A stretch of 7,485 nt of DNA from an uncultured Lachnospiraceae bacterium (GCA_910587905.1 CAJUOF010000131.1:1-7485), one strand, 5' to 3'. Counted from the first letter of the stretch, positions 1-5,618 are shown. A program made the numbers and translations. The notes: a model not told the origin generated them from the letters alone.

Positions 1-73
1 AAGATAATTTCCGTTATTATGACGGCAGATTTCGATAACTGCCAGAGAATAAGAACACAGAAAATGAAAAAAG

Positions 74-499
74 TCAATCAAAACCCCATGGTTCGTTTTC
101 TAAAATTGTCAGCATCTCCCTCGGCGTGACGATATAAGGCTCCGATGGAAAATGCCTCGTATTCCCAGTTACCAAAAAAGCTTCCTCATATTTCCGCTTT
201 TCCATGACAATTTCATAAAATATGACATCGTTCCTGTCTGGCAGATTTACATCCACAGGTTCTGCATCCACAAAAATTCCTCTTCGGATCAGTCCGTCCA
301 CGACAACGTTGATTTTTTCTTGATCAAAATGAAATTTCGGGCGTCCAAGGACCTCTATATATTCCTTCAACACCTGTTCATTCAATAAAGGAATGATGTC
401 TCCCGTAAATGCATGTTCCAAAACACGCCCCGGTATGGAATCCCATTTCAGGATTGCCGATACCAGGACATTCGTATCTATCACTGCATAATATTTCAC
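74..499 (-). CDS. PIN-domain toxin of a type II toxin-antitoxin pair
   Basis: This 141-residue protein fits the PIN-domain toxin component family (COG1569-like). PIN toxins are Mg2+-dependent ribonucleases held inactive by a co-expressed antitoxin. Visible signature: a hydrophobic strand ending in IDTN (Asp8), then VLVSAIL; Glu46 in LKEYIEVL followed by GRPKF; acidic residues Asp88 and Asp91 in LPDRND; and a C-terminal LVTGNTRHFP block around residues 109-118. Asn113 stands where many PIN nucleases have an acidic residue, but TGN is, as I recall, common in this subfamily. I chose the GTG at 499 because an AGAGG ribosome site ends 6 nt upstream and the protein then begins right at the PIN beta strand. 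An ATG at 535 would add 12 unrelated residues and overlap the antitoxin by 35 nt. The gene follows the antitoxin stop by one base, so translational coupling is likely. The RNA target is unknown. Confidence 0.85.
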   Translation of the reverse strand: MKYYAVIDTNVLVSAILKWDSIPGRVLEHAFTGDIIPLLNEQVLKEYIEVLGRPKFHFDQEKINVVVDGLIRRGIFVDAEPVDVNLPDRNDVIFYEIVMEKRKYEEAFLVTGNTRHFPSEPYIVTPREMLTILENEPWGFD

Positions 500-500
500 G

Positions 501-794
501 TCACACCTCTTTTCTGACAGCAGAGATTTCTGCATTGATCTCGTCCAGCGTCATATCTGCAATGCCCTCCGTCTCCGCTGCCTTACTCATCTCCCGCATT
601 GCCTTTACGGCTGCTTCCGCCTTATAGTTATCTGATTTTAATTTCATGCTAAAAGGTATCCCCCTTTCCTCAACCGAACGTGTCAGAAAAATCCGAATTG
701 CAGTCGGCAAATCCAAACCCAGCCTTTCATAAATATCCGTTGCCTCCGCTTTAAGCCTTTCATCAATCCGTAACTGAATCAAAGCATTCGCCAT
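501..794 (-). CDS. RelB/DinJ-family antitoxin
   Basis: This 97-residue protein resembles RelB/DinJ antitoxins, which bind DNA through an N-terminal ribbon-helix-helix and neutralise the toxin with a flexible C-terminal part. Residues 4-10 (ALIQLRI) give the beta ribbon. Residues 11-44 give two helices with the typical LGLDLPTAIRIFL turn, followed by RGIPF at about 44-48, a hallmark of the family. The C-terminal half (about 49-97) is charged and helical, as expected for a toxin-binding segment. A GGGAG ribosome site lies about 9 nt before the ATG, and a sigma-A-like promoter lies further upstream. The stop TGA is followed after one base by the PIN toxin start, giving the usual antitoxin-first bicistron. 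The partner is unusual relative to the textbook: RelB/DinJ antitoxins are best known with RelE/YafQ-fold toxins, whereas here the toxin is a PIN nuclease. Base composition is clearly lower in GC than the neighbouring ABC genes. Confidence 0.88.
   Translation of the reverse strand: MANALIQLRIDERLKAEATDIYERLGLDLPTAIRIFLTRSVEERGIPFSMKLKSDNYKAEAAVKAMREMSKAAETEGIADMTLDEINAEISAVRKEV
504..511 (-). promoter_or_regulatory. Ribosome binding site that sets the PIN toxin start
   Basis: On the minus strand an AAGAGGTG sequence lies inside the last codons of the antitoxin gene. Its GAGG core is 6 nt from the GTG at 499. This spacing favours GTG 499 over ATG 535 as the toxin start and implies that toxin translation is coupled to antitoxin translation. 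Confidence 0.6.
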
Positions 795-829
795 GGCTTA
801 CATCTCCCTTCATTTGCATTTCTCCATAT

Positions 830-845
830 TTCAATTGTATTTGAA
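830..845. promoter_or_regulatory. Candidate operator: TTCAA-N6-TTGAA inverted repeat
   Basis: A perfect 5-bp inverted repeat (830-834 and 841-845) has a 6-bp spacer and covers the -10 box of the toxin-antitoxin promoter. Ribbon-helix-helix antitoxins usually autorepress by binding short inverted repeats over their own promoter, so this is the most likely operator. The repeat is short, and the assignment is inferred from position. Confidence 0.4.
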
Positions 846-862
846 TTCACATAAAAAGTCAA
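834..862 (-). promoter_or_regulatory. Sigma-A-like promoter of the toxin-antitoxin pair
   Basis: Minus strand: -35 TTGACT (857-862) and -10 TACAAT (834-839), separated by exactly 17 bp and about 40 bp upstream of the antitoxin start codon. Five of six bases match the consensus in each box. The -35 box begins only 7 nt beyond the permease stop codon. Confidence 0.65.
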
Positions 863-868
863 ATGCTT

Positions 869-1585
869 TTATTTTCCCGCCACGTCCCGCTTCCCGGCTG
901 CGGCCACGCTCCCCGCCGCAAGCAGGAAGGCGAGGAAGGCCAGCCCCAGGAAAAACACCGAATTACCCGCCAGGCTCAGATCCCCCACACTCCCCTGGGT
1001 CAGAAACACCAGGACAAACGAAGCGACCACCGTCGCCTTCGAGGACTTTGCGAGGAGCCCCGCAAACAGAGACAAAAAACCCACCGTCACCACCAGCGCC
1101 GCCCCAAGAAACAGGGAGCCGTAAAAGGCTCCGCCCCCCAGGTCAAAATCCAGCGGGAACGAGGAACCCCCGTAAACCCTTCCCCCAAGGGCCAGACAGC
1201 CATAGACAGACAGCTTCATAAACGCCAGCGCCCCAAATTGAAACAGCCACACGGCCGCCAGCTTGGAAAAAAGAATCCTCCTCCTGCTTATGGGATAGGT
1301 GAACATGAGGGCCATGGTCCCGTTCCGGTAAGCCCCCACCACGACAGTCGCCAGCAAGACCCCCGTAAACACAAAAGAAACACAGTTGGTCAGAAATTCC
1401 ACCGCCGCCGAAATGCCGAGCATCCCGGGAGCCGCATCCGGCACCCCCGTCGCCGGGTCGTCGGCAATGCCAAAAAACGCCATGCCAAAGACGAACAGAG
1501 CCAGAAAAGACGCCAAGACAACGGCAGCCCCCACATACCGTCCCACCCGGTACTTCCTCCACTCCAGCCAAATCAATTTTCTCAT
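869..1585 (-). CDS. ABC-2 type transporter permease
   Basis: This 238-residue integral membrane protein is the membrane half of an ABC exporter with the ATPase encoded just upstream. About six hydrophobic segments can be seen, near residues 17-40, 62-86, 104-132, 153-178, 184-200 and 208-230. The cytoplasmic loop between segments two and three carries FTYPISRRRI (95-104), a motif typical of ABC-2 permeases in bacitracin and lantibiotic immunity-type transporters. The N-terminus (LIWLEWRKYR) is also typical of small ABC-2 permeases. Its ATG overlaps the ATPase stop as ATGA, so the two are almost certainly translated together. With a single permease gene, the transporter probably works as a homodimer with two ATPases. 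The substrate is unknown. An antimicrobial peptide or membrane-active compound is the usual role for this layout, but that is inference. No terminator is visible after its stop codon. Confidence 0.85.
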   Translation of the reverse strand: MRKLIWLEWRKYRVGRYVGAAVVLASFLALFVFGMAFFGIADDPATGVPDAAPGMLGISAAVEFLTNCVSFVFTGVLLATVVVGAYRNGTMALMFTYPISRRRILFSKLAAVWLFQFGALAFMKLSVYGCLALGGRVYGGSSFPLDFDLGGGAFYGSLFLGAALVVTVGFLSLFAGLLAKSSKATVVASFVLVFLTQGSVGDLSLAGNSVFFLGLAFLAFLLAAGSVAAAGKRDVAGK

Positions 1586-2490
1586 TGCAGCCCCTCCCCC
1601 ACAAGCTTCAAAAAATACTCTTCCAGCGTCTCCCTCCTCCGGCCGATGGAAAGAACCCCCGCCCCGGCCTCAGAGAGCGCCCCGGCCAGCCCTTCCACCG
1701 AGACCCCCTCCTCATAAATGCGAATCCGCCCGTCCTCCAGGACCCGAAAACCGGAAAGCCCCAGCTTCTCCGCCAGCACGAAGGCCGCCCGCTTCCCGTC
1801 CTTTGCCAGCACCTCGACAAAAGAAGCGCTCCTCTCCTTAAGCTCCTTCATGGAAAGCTCCTCCACCAGCCTTCCCCCAGCAAGAACGCCCACCGTGTCC
1901 GCAACACTCTCCACCTCCGACAAAATGTGGCTGGAGACAAGCACCGTCACCCCGTAATCCACGGACAGCCCCTTAAGAAGCCCCCTGACCTGGTGGATCC
2001 CCTCCGGGTCCAGCCCGTTTAAAGGCTCGTCCAGAATCAAAAACTCCGGCCGGTGGAGCAGCGCCCTGGCGATGCCCAGCCGCTCCCTCATGCCCAGAGA
2101 ATAACATTTCACCGGACGGTCCGCCGCCTCCGCAAGCCCCAGAAGCCCCAGGGCCTCCTCCACGCTCCCGTGGCGGTAATACCCCATGTACTCCCGGTGA
2201 AGCTCCAGATTTTCCCGCCCCGTGAGCCGCTCATAAAACACGGGGAACTCCAAAACAGTCCCCATCCGCTTGAGGGCGTGGAAAAATCCCCCCTCCCCAA
2301 ACAAAACAACCTCCCCCGCCGTCGGCAGGAGCAGCCCGGTCACAAGCTTAAGAACCGTGGTCTTGCCCGCCCCGTTGGGCCCCAGGAATCCGTAAACCTC
2401 CCCCTTCCTCACGTGGAGCGACACGTCCTCCACGATCCGCCGCCCCCCGAGCACCTTCGTAAGTCCATGGGTTTCCAAAAGATAAGCCAT
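1582..2490 (-). CDS. ABC transporter ATP-binding protein, BcrA/LanF-like
   Basis: This 302-residue ATPase powers the adjacent permease. All core motifs are intact: Walker A GPNGAGKTT at 37-45; a Q-loop position occupied by Glu80 (VLEFPVFYERLTGREN), as is usual in the bacitracin/lantibiotic-immunity group; signature YSLGMRERLGIA at 129-140; Walker B LILDEP with catalytic Glu154; D-loop GLDP; and the switch histidine in SSH at 187. The signature form SLGM-x-RLGIA further supports a BcrA/LanF-like exporter rather than an importer. Residues from about 215 onward form the accessory C-terminal domain seen in this family. The start is supported by AAGGAGG (2499-2505) 8 nt before the ATG. The gene lies 62 bp downstream of the histidine kinase, in the same direction, and overlaps the permease by 4 nt. 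It is likely regulated by the upstream two-component system. Confidence 0.92.
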   Translation of the reverse strand: MAYLLETHGLTKVLGGRRIVEDVSLHVRKGEVYGFLGPNGAGKTTVLKLVTGLLLPTAGEVVLFGEGGFFHALKRMGTVLEFPVFYERLTGRENLELHREYMGYYRHGSVEEALGLLGLAEAADRPVKCYSLGMRERLGIARALLHRPEFLILDEPLNGLDPEGIHQVRGLLKGLSVDYGVTVLVSSHILSEVESVADTVGVLAGGRLVEELSMKELKERSASFVEVLAKDGKRAAFVLAEKLGLSGFRVLEDGRIRIYEEGVSVEGLAGALSEAGAGVLSIGRRRETLEEYFLKLVGEGLQ

Positions 2491-2513
2491 CGCCCTTCCC
2501 TCCTTCTGAAACC

Positions 2514-2552
2514 ATTCTAGCAGACAAACCTTGCAAAGCGCTGAACCAAACC
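2514..2552 (-). promoter_or_regulatory. Possible internal promoter and repeat pair before the ABC genes
   Basis: In the 62-bp gap between kinase and ATPase, the minus strand shows an extended -10 (TGC followed by TAGAAT, 2514-2519) without a good -35 box. Upstream of it are two GGTTTG direct repeats (2547-2552 and 2525-2530) whose starts are 22 bp apart, about two helical turns. Direct repeats on one DNA face upstream of a weak promoter suit an OmpR-type activator. This would let the regulator induce the transporter separately from its own gene. This is inference from spacing only. Confidence 0.3.
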
Positions 2553-3464
2553 TTACGAAATCCTTTCATCGGCCCGAGGGCCCTCCGCCCCCAGGGGAAG
2601 CCGCAGAGAAAAACAAGTTTCCACAAAAGGCTCGCTGGAGACAGAGAGCGTCCCGCCCATCTCCTCCGCCAGCCGCTTAGCGATCGAAAGTCCCAGCCCG
2701 GTCCCGGGAACCTCCCGCCCGCTCCCCCCTTCCGCCCGGAACAGCCGGTCAAACACATGGGAGACCTCCTCCGGCGAAAGCCCCGCCCCCCTGTCCCTCA
2801 CCCGGACACAAGCGAAGGACGCCTCCCTGTGCAGGGAAAAACCCAGGTACTTCCCGTCCCCTCCATACCGCACCCCGTTGGAAATCAGGTTGAACAAAAT
2901 CCGCCGGACGGCCGTCTCGTCCCCGAAGGCCGGCACCTCCCCCTCCGGAATCGAAACCTCCACCTCAAACTGCCTGAGCGTCAAAGACTCATAAAAATCC
3001 AGCACGCACTCCCGGCAGACCTCCCCCAGCTCAAACCTTTTCAGGGAGAGCCGCTCCTCCCCGGCCCTGAGCCTGGACAAAGTGAAAAACTGCTCCATCA
3101 GCTCCATGACCTGAACCGCCTTCCCCTCCGCCTTCCCGGCCATCTCCCACACCGACTCCGGCAGGGCCCCGTCCTCCCCGGTCCGCTCCCTCTGCAGACG
3201 GAGCATTTCCAGATAACCCAGGAGGACCGTCATGGGCGTCCGGATATCGTGGGACACATTGGAAAGCATCCGGGAAATGGCCGTCTCCCGCTCCCGAAAC
3301 TCCGCCGCCAGCCGTTGCCTGTCCTCCAAAAGCCGGTTGATCTGGGCACAGAGCTCCTTCGTCTCCCCCCGCCCCGTAAAGACCATCAGCTTCTCATCAC
3401 TCCCCTCGTCCAAAATCCTGGCGAGCTCCCGGGCCAAAAAGGCCGTCTCCTCCCGCCCTCTCAT
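2553..3464 (-). CDS. Soluble sensor histidine kinase
   Basis: This 303-residue kinase should phosphorylate the response regulator encoded just upstream. It has no membrane segment. Residues 1-60 are charged and helical, ending in a probable coiled coil (about 36-64). The dimerisation and phosphoacceptor domain follows, with His72 in SHDIRTP, then the HATPase domain: N-box NLISNGVRYG with Asn196, G1 box RDRGAG with Asp224, an F-box region (VFDRLFR, 237-243), and G2 box GTGLGLSIAKRL from 254. The catalytic parts look intact. The ATG at 3464 is preferred because GGAGG (3472-3476) lies 7 nt upstream and the codon overlaps the regulator stop as ATGA. An upstream ATG in the same frame at 3608 would add 48 Gly/Arg/His-rich residues that are a shadow of the regulator gene. 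Without its own sensor domain it may sense through the ABC transporter, as in Bce-type modules, or respond to an internal signal. Both are inference. Confidence 0.9.
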   Translation of the reverse strand: MRGREETAFLARELARILDEGSDEKLMVFTGRGETKELCAQINRLLEDRQRLAAEFRERETAISRMLSNVSHDIRTPMTVLLGYLEMLRLQRERTGEDGALPESVWEMAGKAEGKAVQVMELMEQFFTLSRLRAGEERLSLKRFELGEVCRECVLDFYESLTLRQFEVEVSIPEGEVPAFGDETAVRRILFNLISNGVRYGGDGKYLGFSLHREASFACVRVRDRGAGLSPEEVSHVFDRLFRAEGGSGREVPGTGLGLSIAKRLAEEMGGTLSVSSEPFVETCFSLRLPLGAEGPRADERIS

Positions 3465-4333
3465 GACCGGCCCTCCGAATGCGGTCCATTCCCCATGCGG
3501 CCCTCCCCCGTGCGCCCTTCTTCCATGTACCTTTCTTCCCTGTGCCGGCCTTCCCCGGCCGGCTCCTCCCCCAGCCGGTAGCCGATCCCCCAGACCGTGA
3601 CGATGCACCTGGGATTTTTCGGGTCGTCCTCGATCTTGTTCCGGAGCCTGCTGACGTGGACCTGGATCGCATTCTCGTCGGCCAGAAATTCATCCTCCCA
3701 GACCTTGGCATAGAGGGCGGCCTTCGTATAGACCCGTTTCGGATTCCGGAGAAACAGCCTGAGGATCTCGAACTCCTTCACCGTCAGGCTGACCGGTTTC
3801 CCATCCTTCTCCACCGAAAACGTCACCGGATCCAGCACAAGCTTCCCCCAGCGAAGCGCCGTTCCCGGGACCGGCTCCCCCTCCCCGGCAGGCCGCTGCC
3901 CTCCGCCGGGAATGCCTCCGCCGGGAACACCTTCTCCAAACAAGCCCCCCGCATACTCCGTACTCCGCCGGATGTTCGCCTTGATCCTTGCCAACACCTC
4001 CGTCACGGAAAAAGGCTTCGTCACATAGTCGTCCGCTCCCAGAGAAAGCCCCAGGGCCTTGTCCGAATCCGTGTCCTTCGCCGAGAGGATCAACACCGGC
4101 ACCGTGCTTTTCTTCCTGATTTCCCCCAGAACCTCCAGGCCGCTGCGCCCGGGAAGCCGGAGATCGAGGAGCACCAGGCTGTAGCTTCCTTCCGAAAACC
4201 GTTTTAGCGCCTCCTCCCCGTCGGCCGCAAAAACCACCTCAAAACACTCCGCCCCCAGAAAGCCGCCAAGCATCTGCCGAATCTCCCCGTCGTCCTCCAC
4301 CAAAAGCAGCCTCCCGTTTCCATGTCCGTCCAT
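3461..4333 (-). CDS. OmpR-family response regulator with extended linker and tail
   Basis: This is a DNA-binding response regulator, probably phosphorylated by the adjacent kinase and probably controlling the ABC exporter. The receiver domain spans about 7-122, with acidic pair Asp14/Asp15, phosphoacceptor Asp57 (LLDLRLPG), Ser84 and Lys106 (YVTKPF). The winged-helix domain spans about 160-254, containing LTVKEFEILRLFL, the recognition-helix region NAIQVHVSRLRNKIE, and VWGIGYRL at the wing. At 290 residues it is well above the usual 220-235. The extra length is a Gly/Pro-rich linker (about 129-157) that includes a 15-nt tandem duplication, and a 35-residue tail (256-290) made of degenerate five-residue units rich in Glu, Gly and Arg. 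The ATG at 4333 is preceded by AAGGAG at a rather long distance (13 nt), with a weaker GGGCGG nearer. The stop overlaps the kinase start. The family assignment is secure; the targets are inferred from the neighbourhood. Confidence 0.93.
   Translation of the reverse strand: MDGHGNGRLLLVEDDGEIRQMLGGFLGAECFEVVFAADGEEALKRFSEGSYSLVLLDLRLPGRSGLEVLGEIRKKSTVPVLILSAKDTDSDKALGLSLGADDYVTKPFSVTEVLARIKANIRRSTEYAGGLFGEGVPGGGIPGGGQRPAGEGEPVPGTALRWGKLVLDPVTFSVEKDGKPVSLTVKEFEILRLFLRNPKRVYTKAALYAKVWEDEFLADENAIQVHVSRLRNKIEDDPKNPRCIVTVWGIGYRLGEEPAGEGRHREERYMEEGRTGEGRMGNGPHSEGRS
3464..3568 (-). repeat. Degenerate 15-nt repeat encoding the regulator tail
   Basis: The last 35 codons of the response regulator can be cut into seven consecutive 15-nt units. 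Examples read as EERYM, EEGRT, GEGRM and SEGRS, with loose consensus (E/G)EGR-x. The DNA is purine-rich on the coding strand, and units differ at several positions, so this is an old or diverged repeat. The kinase ribosome site lies in the last unit. Confidence 0.5.
3899..3928 (-). repeat. 15-nt tandem duplication in the regulator linker
   Basis: Two adjacent 15-nt copies, identical at 13 positions, encode VPGGG and IPGGG in the hinge between receiver and winged-helix domains (residues 136-145). This looks like replication slippage lengthening a flexible linker. Confidence 0.65.
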
Positions 4334-4367
4334 ATTCCGCCCACCACTCCTTCCATCTCATGCTTCC

Positions 4368-4396
4368 AGTATATTCCACAAAGCCCCCTTCGTACA
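4368..4396 (-). promoter_or_regulatory. Candidate promoter of the regulator-kinase-ABC operon
   Basis: Minus strand: -10 TATACT (4368-4373) with a poor -35 TGTACG (4391-4396) at 17 bp. It lies just downstream of the terminator of the preceding gene and about 35 bp before the regulator start. A good -10 with a weak -35 suits an activator-dependent promoter, possibly autoregulated. It overlaps one arm of an inverted repeat described separately. Confidence 0.4.
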
Positions 4397-4487
4397 GCCC
4401 CAAAAGAAAAACGGCAGAAGCAAGCCTGCGCTCACCCCTGCCGTCCTTCCCCTGCGGGCCTCCCCGCAAAGTCGTGGAATGTACGAA
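4369..4487. repeat. Long-range inverted repeats flanking a terminator
   Basis: The 14-bp stretch at 4474-4487 (GTGGAATGTACGAA) has its two halves repeated in inverted orientation near the regulator promoter. GTATATTCCAC (4369-4379) matches the reverse complement of 4474-4484 at 10 of 11 positions, and TTCGTACA (4389-4396) matches the reverse complement of 4480-4487 perfectly. The intrinsic terminator lies between the arms. They could be regulator binding sites, or could pair in a read-through RNA. Function is not established. Confidence 0.4.
4402..4444 (-). terminator. Intrinsic terminator after the dehydrogenase gene
   Basis: Minus strand: a 7-bp stem ACGGCAG/CTGCCGT (4438-4444 with 4411-4417), a 20-nt loop and a T-rich tail TTTTTCTTTT (4402-4411). 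It lies about 75 bp past the dehydrogenase stop and just before the regulator promoter, so it separates the two transcription units. The long loop makes it a moderate-quality terminator. Confidence 0.6.
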
Positions 4488-4518
4488 AACGAAAATCTTT
4501 TGGCGTCGTTATTTCCGG

Positions 4519-5367
4519 TCACTTCTGCTCTTTCAGGCTCTGAACCTCCCAGGCGCTGGCATTGCCATAGTCAATATAGACCACCTGGCCGCTCACGTAG
4601 CTGCACACCTTGCTTCCCAGAGCCACCAGGGGATGCCCCATCTCCTCCGGCATGGCGGCCCTTCCGTTCCAGGAACCCAGATACAGATTCTCCAGGATGT
4701 TTTTCCCGAACTGAGCGTCCCCGTTGATGGACTTGTTAAAATCGTCACTGAGCCCCGTGATGGTAAAGCCCGGGGCAATGGCGTTGAGACGGAGCCTCCG
4801 CTCTGTGAACTCCGGCGTGTAGGCCTTGGACATCACGTAAAAATTCTGACACTCCTTGGCAAACACATAGCCCCGCCCCGTGCTCTCCGGGTGGGCCCCG
4901 TACCAGGAGACCGCCTCCTCCCAGGACGTACAGGCAAGCACCGCCTCGCACTCCGGAATGTGCGCCCTCCACTCCTTGCCGCCGTTGGAAGAAATGAAGG
5001 TCACAGAACCGTTGTCGGCGATCCTGGGCTTCAGCGCCTCCGTCAGACATTGAAAACTGAAATAGTTGGTGAGCTGGACCTCCATGGCGTTGGTGCGCCC
5101 CGGCTTGTCCGAGATCCCGTGGCAGATGAACAGCGCCTCGATCTCCTCCGGCACCTGCTCCGCCACCTCCCGGACCGCCTCCGGCCGGCTAAAATCCGTC
5201 TTAATCTCCTTCGCCACCGCAAAATCCAGCGGCTTGCTCCTCACCGTCGCATAGACGTTGGCCCCAAGCTCCACCAGAAGCTTCGCCGCCGCCTTCCCCA
5301 TGCCGGAGCCCGCCCCGGTGATGACCACGTTCTTGTTCTCAAACCCAAACAGCCCCTTTACATCCAT
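4519..5367 (-). CDS. Short-chain dehydrogenase/reductase (SDR)
   Basis: This 282-residue NAD(P)-dependent oxidoreductase has a Rossmann fold: TGAGSGMG nucleotide motif at 17-24, ICHG (81-84) in place of the usual NNAG, Asn101, Ser127 in FISSNGG, Tyr167 and Lys171 in the YVFAK box, and APGF on the strand after the active site. The catalytic Asn-Ser-Tyr-Lys set is therefore complete. About 40 residues separate Ser127 from Tyr167, far more than the dozen or so usual in classical SDRs. A similar insertion occurs in the 3-alpha-hydroxysteroid dehydrogenase/carbonyl reductase type, so a steroid, bile acid or carbonyl substrate is possible but unproven. Arg43 after the second strand, instead of Asp, leans towards NADP(H). 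The ATG at 5367 has AAGGAG (5375-5380) 7 nt upstream; the same frame continues to an ATG at 5469, but that 34-residue Arg/Cys-rich extension lacks SDR character. It is a single-gene unit bounded by terminators. Confidence 0.88.
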   Translation of the reverse strand: MDVKGLFGFENKNVVITGAGSGMGKAAAKLLVELGANVYATVRSKPLDFAVAKEIKTDFSRPEAVREVAEQVPEEIEALFICHGISDKPGRTNAMEVQLTNYFSFQCLTEALKPRIADNGSVTFISSNGGKEWRAHIPECEAVLACTSWEEAVSWYGAHPESTGRGYVFAKECQNFYVMSKAYTPEFTERRLRLNAIAPGFTITGLSDDFNKSINGDAQFGKNILENLYLGSWNGRAAMPEEMGHPLVALGSKVCSYVSGQVVYIDYGNASAWEVQSLKEQK

Positions 5368-5432
5368 GCCCCTTCTCCTTTTTCTTTCTCCTTTTCCTGC
5401 GCATCGTCGACAAGCATCAAACTCCTGTCTTA

Positions 5433-5462
5433 ATCTTAACGCATTTCCCGGAAGAGAAACAA
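5433..5462 (-). promoter_or_regulatory. Weak candidate promoter for the SDR gene
   Basis: Minus strand: TTGTTT (5457-5462) and TAAGAT (5433-5438) with an 18-bp spacer, about 65 bp upstream of the SDR start. Both boxes are imperfect. Another -10-like TACAAT with a close TTGCCG but only a 15-bp spacer lies further upstream near 5500-5530, so the choice is uncertain. Confidence 0.25.
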
Positions 5463-5550
5463 CCCGCATTTTGCCTGTAATATCCCCGCAAAAACCATAC
5501 AGATTGTACAGACTCCCCTATACCGGCAAAACCGGAACTTGAACCACAAC

Positions 5551-5593
5551 AAAACGTCTGCCGCCGGCCCTTCCGCCGACAGCAGACGTTTTT
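5551..5593 (-). terminator. Intrinsic terminator after the 141-residue gene, possibly bidirectional
   Basis: An 11-bp perfect stem (5551-5561 with 5582-5592, core ACGTCTGC/GCAGACGT) encloses a 20-nt loop that can form an inner CGGC/GCCG pairing. On the minus strand the stem ends in TTTT followed by GTTG; on the plus strand it ends in TTTTT. It begins 26 nt after the stop codon at 5619, so it most likely ends that transcript and insulates the SDR gene. Confidence 0.7.
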
Positions 5594-5618
5594 ACATGTT
5601 CCCAATGCGAAAGACCTT

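Noticed and set aside
3..38. Possible C-terminus of an upstream plus-strand gene ending in TAA at 36-38
   Set aside because: Only 11 codons (DNFRYYDGRFR) are visible at the contig edge, too few to support a coding call.
24..43. Hairpin GGCAG...CTGCC after the PIN gene as a terminator
   Set aside because: The stem is short, with a bulge if extended, and no T-run follows. The only T-rich stretch lies before it.
863..1717. Long plus-strand open frames opposite the ABC, kinase, SDR and hisIE genes
   Set aside because: They are Pro/Arg/His-rich, low-complexity translations of the opposite strand of GC-rich genes. They lack ribosome sites and any recognisable domain.
3465..3608. N-terminal extension of the histidine kinase to an upstream ATG
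   Set aside because: The 48 extra residues are Gly/Arg/His-rich, lie wholly inside the regulator gene and have no ribosome site. The ATG at 3464 has GGAGG at 7 nt and an ATGA overlap.
4453..4468. Perfect 6-bp hairpin TGCGGG-CCTC-CCCGCA as a terminator of the SDR gene
   Set aside because: No T-run follows on either strand. The hairpin at 4402-4444 with a T-rich tail is the better terminator.
5401..5426. Minus-strand AGGAGTTTGATGCTTG resembling the start of a 16S rRNA gene
   Set aside because: Only a short stretch resembles the conserved 16S 5' end. What follows is the SDR leader, not rRNA.
5368..5469. N-terminal extension of the SDR to an ATG at 5469
   Set aside because: The 34 extra residues are Arg/Cys-rich and outside the SDR fold. 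A strong AAGGAG site precedes the ATG at 5367 instead.
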